A stretch of 6,124 nucleotides of DNA, from NCBI GenBank assembly GCA_030038955.1, contig JASHQV010000375.1:1-6124 (forward strand), given 5' to 3'. The notes beneath the pieces were generated by a model. That model ran no database searches, had not been told where the DNA came from, and saw nothing but the letters and a program-made list of their open reading frames with translations. Shown in pieces: positions 5,269 to 6,124 of this stretch (position 1 is the stretch's first letter; the number at the start of each line of letters is the position of its first letter). Origin of the DNA: Solirubrobacteraceae bacterium. GTDB taxonomy: Bacteria; Actinomycetota; Thermoleophilia; Solirubrobacterales; Solirubrobacteraceae. The position numbers and the translations under genes are program-made.

Positions 5269-5901
5269 ATGACGCTGATCGCGATCTCAGCCGCATACGG
5301 AGCAGGTGGCAGTCGCGTCGGACGCGAGCTCGCCGAGCGTCTTGGCGTGCCATTCGTCGATCGTGGGATCCCGGTCGCGGTGGCCGAGCGACTCGACGTC
5401 CCGCTCGAGGAGGCGATCGAACAGGAGGACGAGCCGGCAGCCGGTCGAAGCCTGCTGGAACGGCTACTGGCCGGCTTCGCCATCGCCGAGAGCGTGCTGC
5501 CGGCTCCGACCGCGCCCGAGCTGGTGACCGCCGAGGACTTCCACCGGGCCTCGCAGGAGGTGATTCGCGAGCATGCCGCCACCGGTCGCGGCGTGATCCT
5601 CGGCCGCGGCGCGGTCGTGGCGCTGCGAGATGTTCGCACGGCACTGCGGGTGCGCCTCAGCGGTCGGGCGGAGGCGCGGATCCGGATGGCGATGGCGCTC
5701 GGCGGCGTCGACGAGGACACCGCGCGGGCCGCGCAGCGCCGGCTGGACGGCGCTCACGCCGAGTATGTGCGGCGCTTCTACGCAGTCGAGATCAACGATC
5801 CGTCGCTCTACCACCTGGTGCTCGACGTCCCCACGCTGGGGGTGGAGACCACCGTCGAGATCGCCTCATTGGCGGCACGCACCGTGTCGGCGAGCGGCTG
5901 A
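5269..5901 (+). CDS. Cytidylate kinase-like family protein (AAA_26 type)
   Basis: A 210-residue P-loop NTPase-like protein. Seen: an N-terminal beta strand and loop, IAISAAYGAGGSRVGRELAERLGVPFVDR (residues 4-32), matching the family pattern ISxxxGSGGxxIgxxLAexLgxpfyDr. Also GRGVILGRGA (106-115), RVRLSGRAEARIR (127-139), and a C-terminal YAVEINDPSLYHLVLDV (171-187). The loop lacks the Walker A lysine, as is common in this family and unlike true cytidylate kinases. The real substrate is not known; a nucleotide-binding or phosphotransfer role is inferred. The start is the first ATG after an in-frame TGA (5263-5265); only a weak ribosome-binding site is seen (GGCGGCCG about 6-13 nt upstream). The gene is divergent from shc and convergent with the carbonic anhydrase. 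It is not cmk, so no symbol is given. Confidence 0.85.
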   Translation: MTLIAISAAYGAGGSRVGRELAERLGVPFVDRGIPVAVAERLDVPLEEAIEQEDEPAAGRSLLERLLAGFAIAESVLPAPTAPELVTAEDFHRASQEVIREHAATGRGVILGRGAVVALRDVRTALRVRLSGRAEARIRMAMALGGVDEDTARAAQRRLDGAHAEYVRRFYAVEINDPSLYHLVLDVPTLGVETTVEIASLAARTVSASG

Positions 5902-5942
5902 TCGCGGTCGCGACGCCTCGTGCTGGTGCCGCTCTAGCGCGC

Positions 5943-6124
5943 TCACACCACCTCGCGCAGGCGCCCGGACTCGACCTCGTAGACGAACCCCCTGATCGCA
6001 TCCTTGACCGGGACGAACGGGGATGCCTCGATCCGCGCGATCGACTGGCGCACGTCGGCGTCGAGGTCGCTGAACGCTTCCGCGGCCCACTCGGGCTTGA
6101 CCCCCGTGTCGGCTTCGATCGAGC
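5943..6124 (-). CDS. Beta-carbonic anhydrase, C-terminal part only
   Basis: The last 59 codons and the stop of a gene that continues beyond the right edge. Seen: TGVKPEWAAEAFSDLDADV (residues 6-24 of the fragment), RQSIARIEASPFVP (25-38) and the terminal IRGFVYEVESGRLREVV (43-59). These correspond to the C-terminal region of short (about 160-residue) beta-carbonic anhydrases of the mycobacterial Rv1284 type. Known of the family: zinc-dependent interconversion of CO2 and bicarbonate. The zinc ligands (Cys, Asp/His, Cys) lie upstream, outside the window, so catalytic integrity cannot be judged. The gene is convergent with the kinase-like gene across 41 bp. No good hairpin-plus-T-run terminator was found in that gap. 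Confidence 0.85.
   Translation of the reverse strand, partial: SIEADTGVKPEWAAEAFSDLDADVRQSIARIEASPFVPVKDAIRGFVYEVESGRLREVV

Noticed and set aside
5262..5300. GTG at 5262 as the start of the plus-strand gene
   Set aside because: It is out of frame with the P-loop protein and its frame shows no recognisable protein.
5076..5720. Upstream extension of the shc reading frame to 5720
   Set aside because: The frame is open only because of high GC. It runs antisense through the well-supported kinase-like gene, has no squalene-cyclase similarity before residue ~40 of the 648-residue protein, and would make the protein about 215 residues too long.
5872..5932. GCGGCAC...GTGCCGC inverted repeat as a terminator between the kinase-like gene and carbonic anhydrase
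   Set aside because: The arms are 7 bp with a 47-nt loop, the left arm lies in coding sequence and there is no T run; not a credible intrinsic terminator.

Overview
The window is very GC-rich (by eye about 70% or more), with strong G/C bias at third codon positions and long spurious open frames on the non-coding strands. It carries a hopanoid (bacterial triterpenoid) biosynthesis operon. Base composition, the actinobacterial style of the carbonic anhydrase C-terminus and the protein flavour suggest a soil-type actinomycete, possibly Thermoleophilia/Solirubrobacterales. The phylum-level guess is moderately supported; anything finer is inference.

Layout. From 5075 down to the left edge, the minus strand holds four tightly packed genes transcribed in the order shc (3129-5075), hpnC (2266-3129), hpnD (1281-2225), hpnE (1-1284, cut by the window edge). 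The junctions are shc/hpnC TGATG (1-nt overlap), hpnC/hpnD a 40-nt gap, and hpnD/hpnE ATGA (4-nt overlap). The hpnC-hpnD gap is bridged exactly by a 15-codon mini-ORF (2222-2269). It starts inside the hpnC stop and ends inside the hpnD start, and it looks like a small copy of the hpnC 5' end. Together the genes form a complete route from farnesyl diphosphate to hopene: HpnD makes presqualene diphosphate, HpnC converts it to hydroxysqualene, HpnE reduces that to squalene, and Shc cyclises squalene. No hopanoid side-chain genes (hpnG, hpnH) are visible; they could lie beyond the left edge.

The 193-bp divergent intergenic region (5076-5268) separates shc from a plus-strand cytidylate-kinase-like gene (5269-5901). 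It contains two islands of unusually low GC and several dyads. One is a TGTAA-N6-TTACA site abutting the shc start codon. Another is a GTGGATG...CATCCAC inverted repeat, followed directly by a perfect 14-bp palindrome. These are the best candidates for control elements.

At the right end, convergent with the kinase-like gene across a 41-bp gap, is the C-terminal 59 residues of a beta-carbonic anhydrase (5943-6124, minus strand). No RNA genes, mobile elements or CRISPR arrays were recognised. No convincing intrinsic terminator was found.
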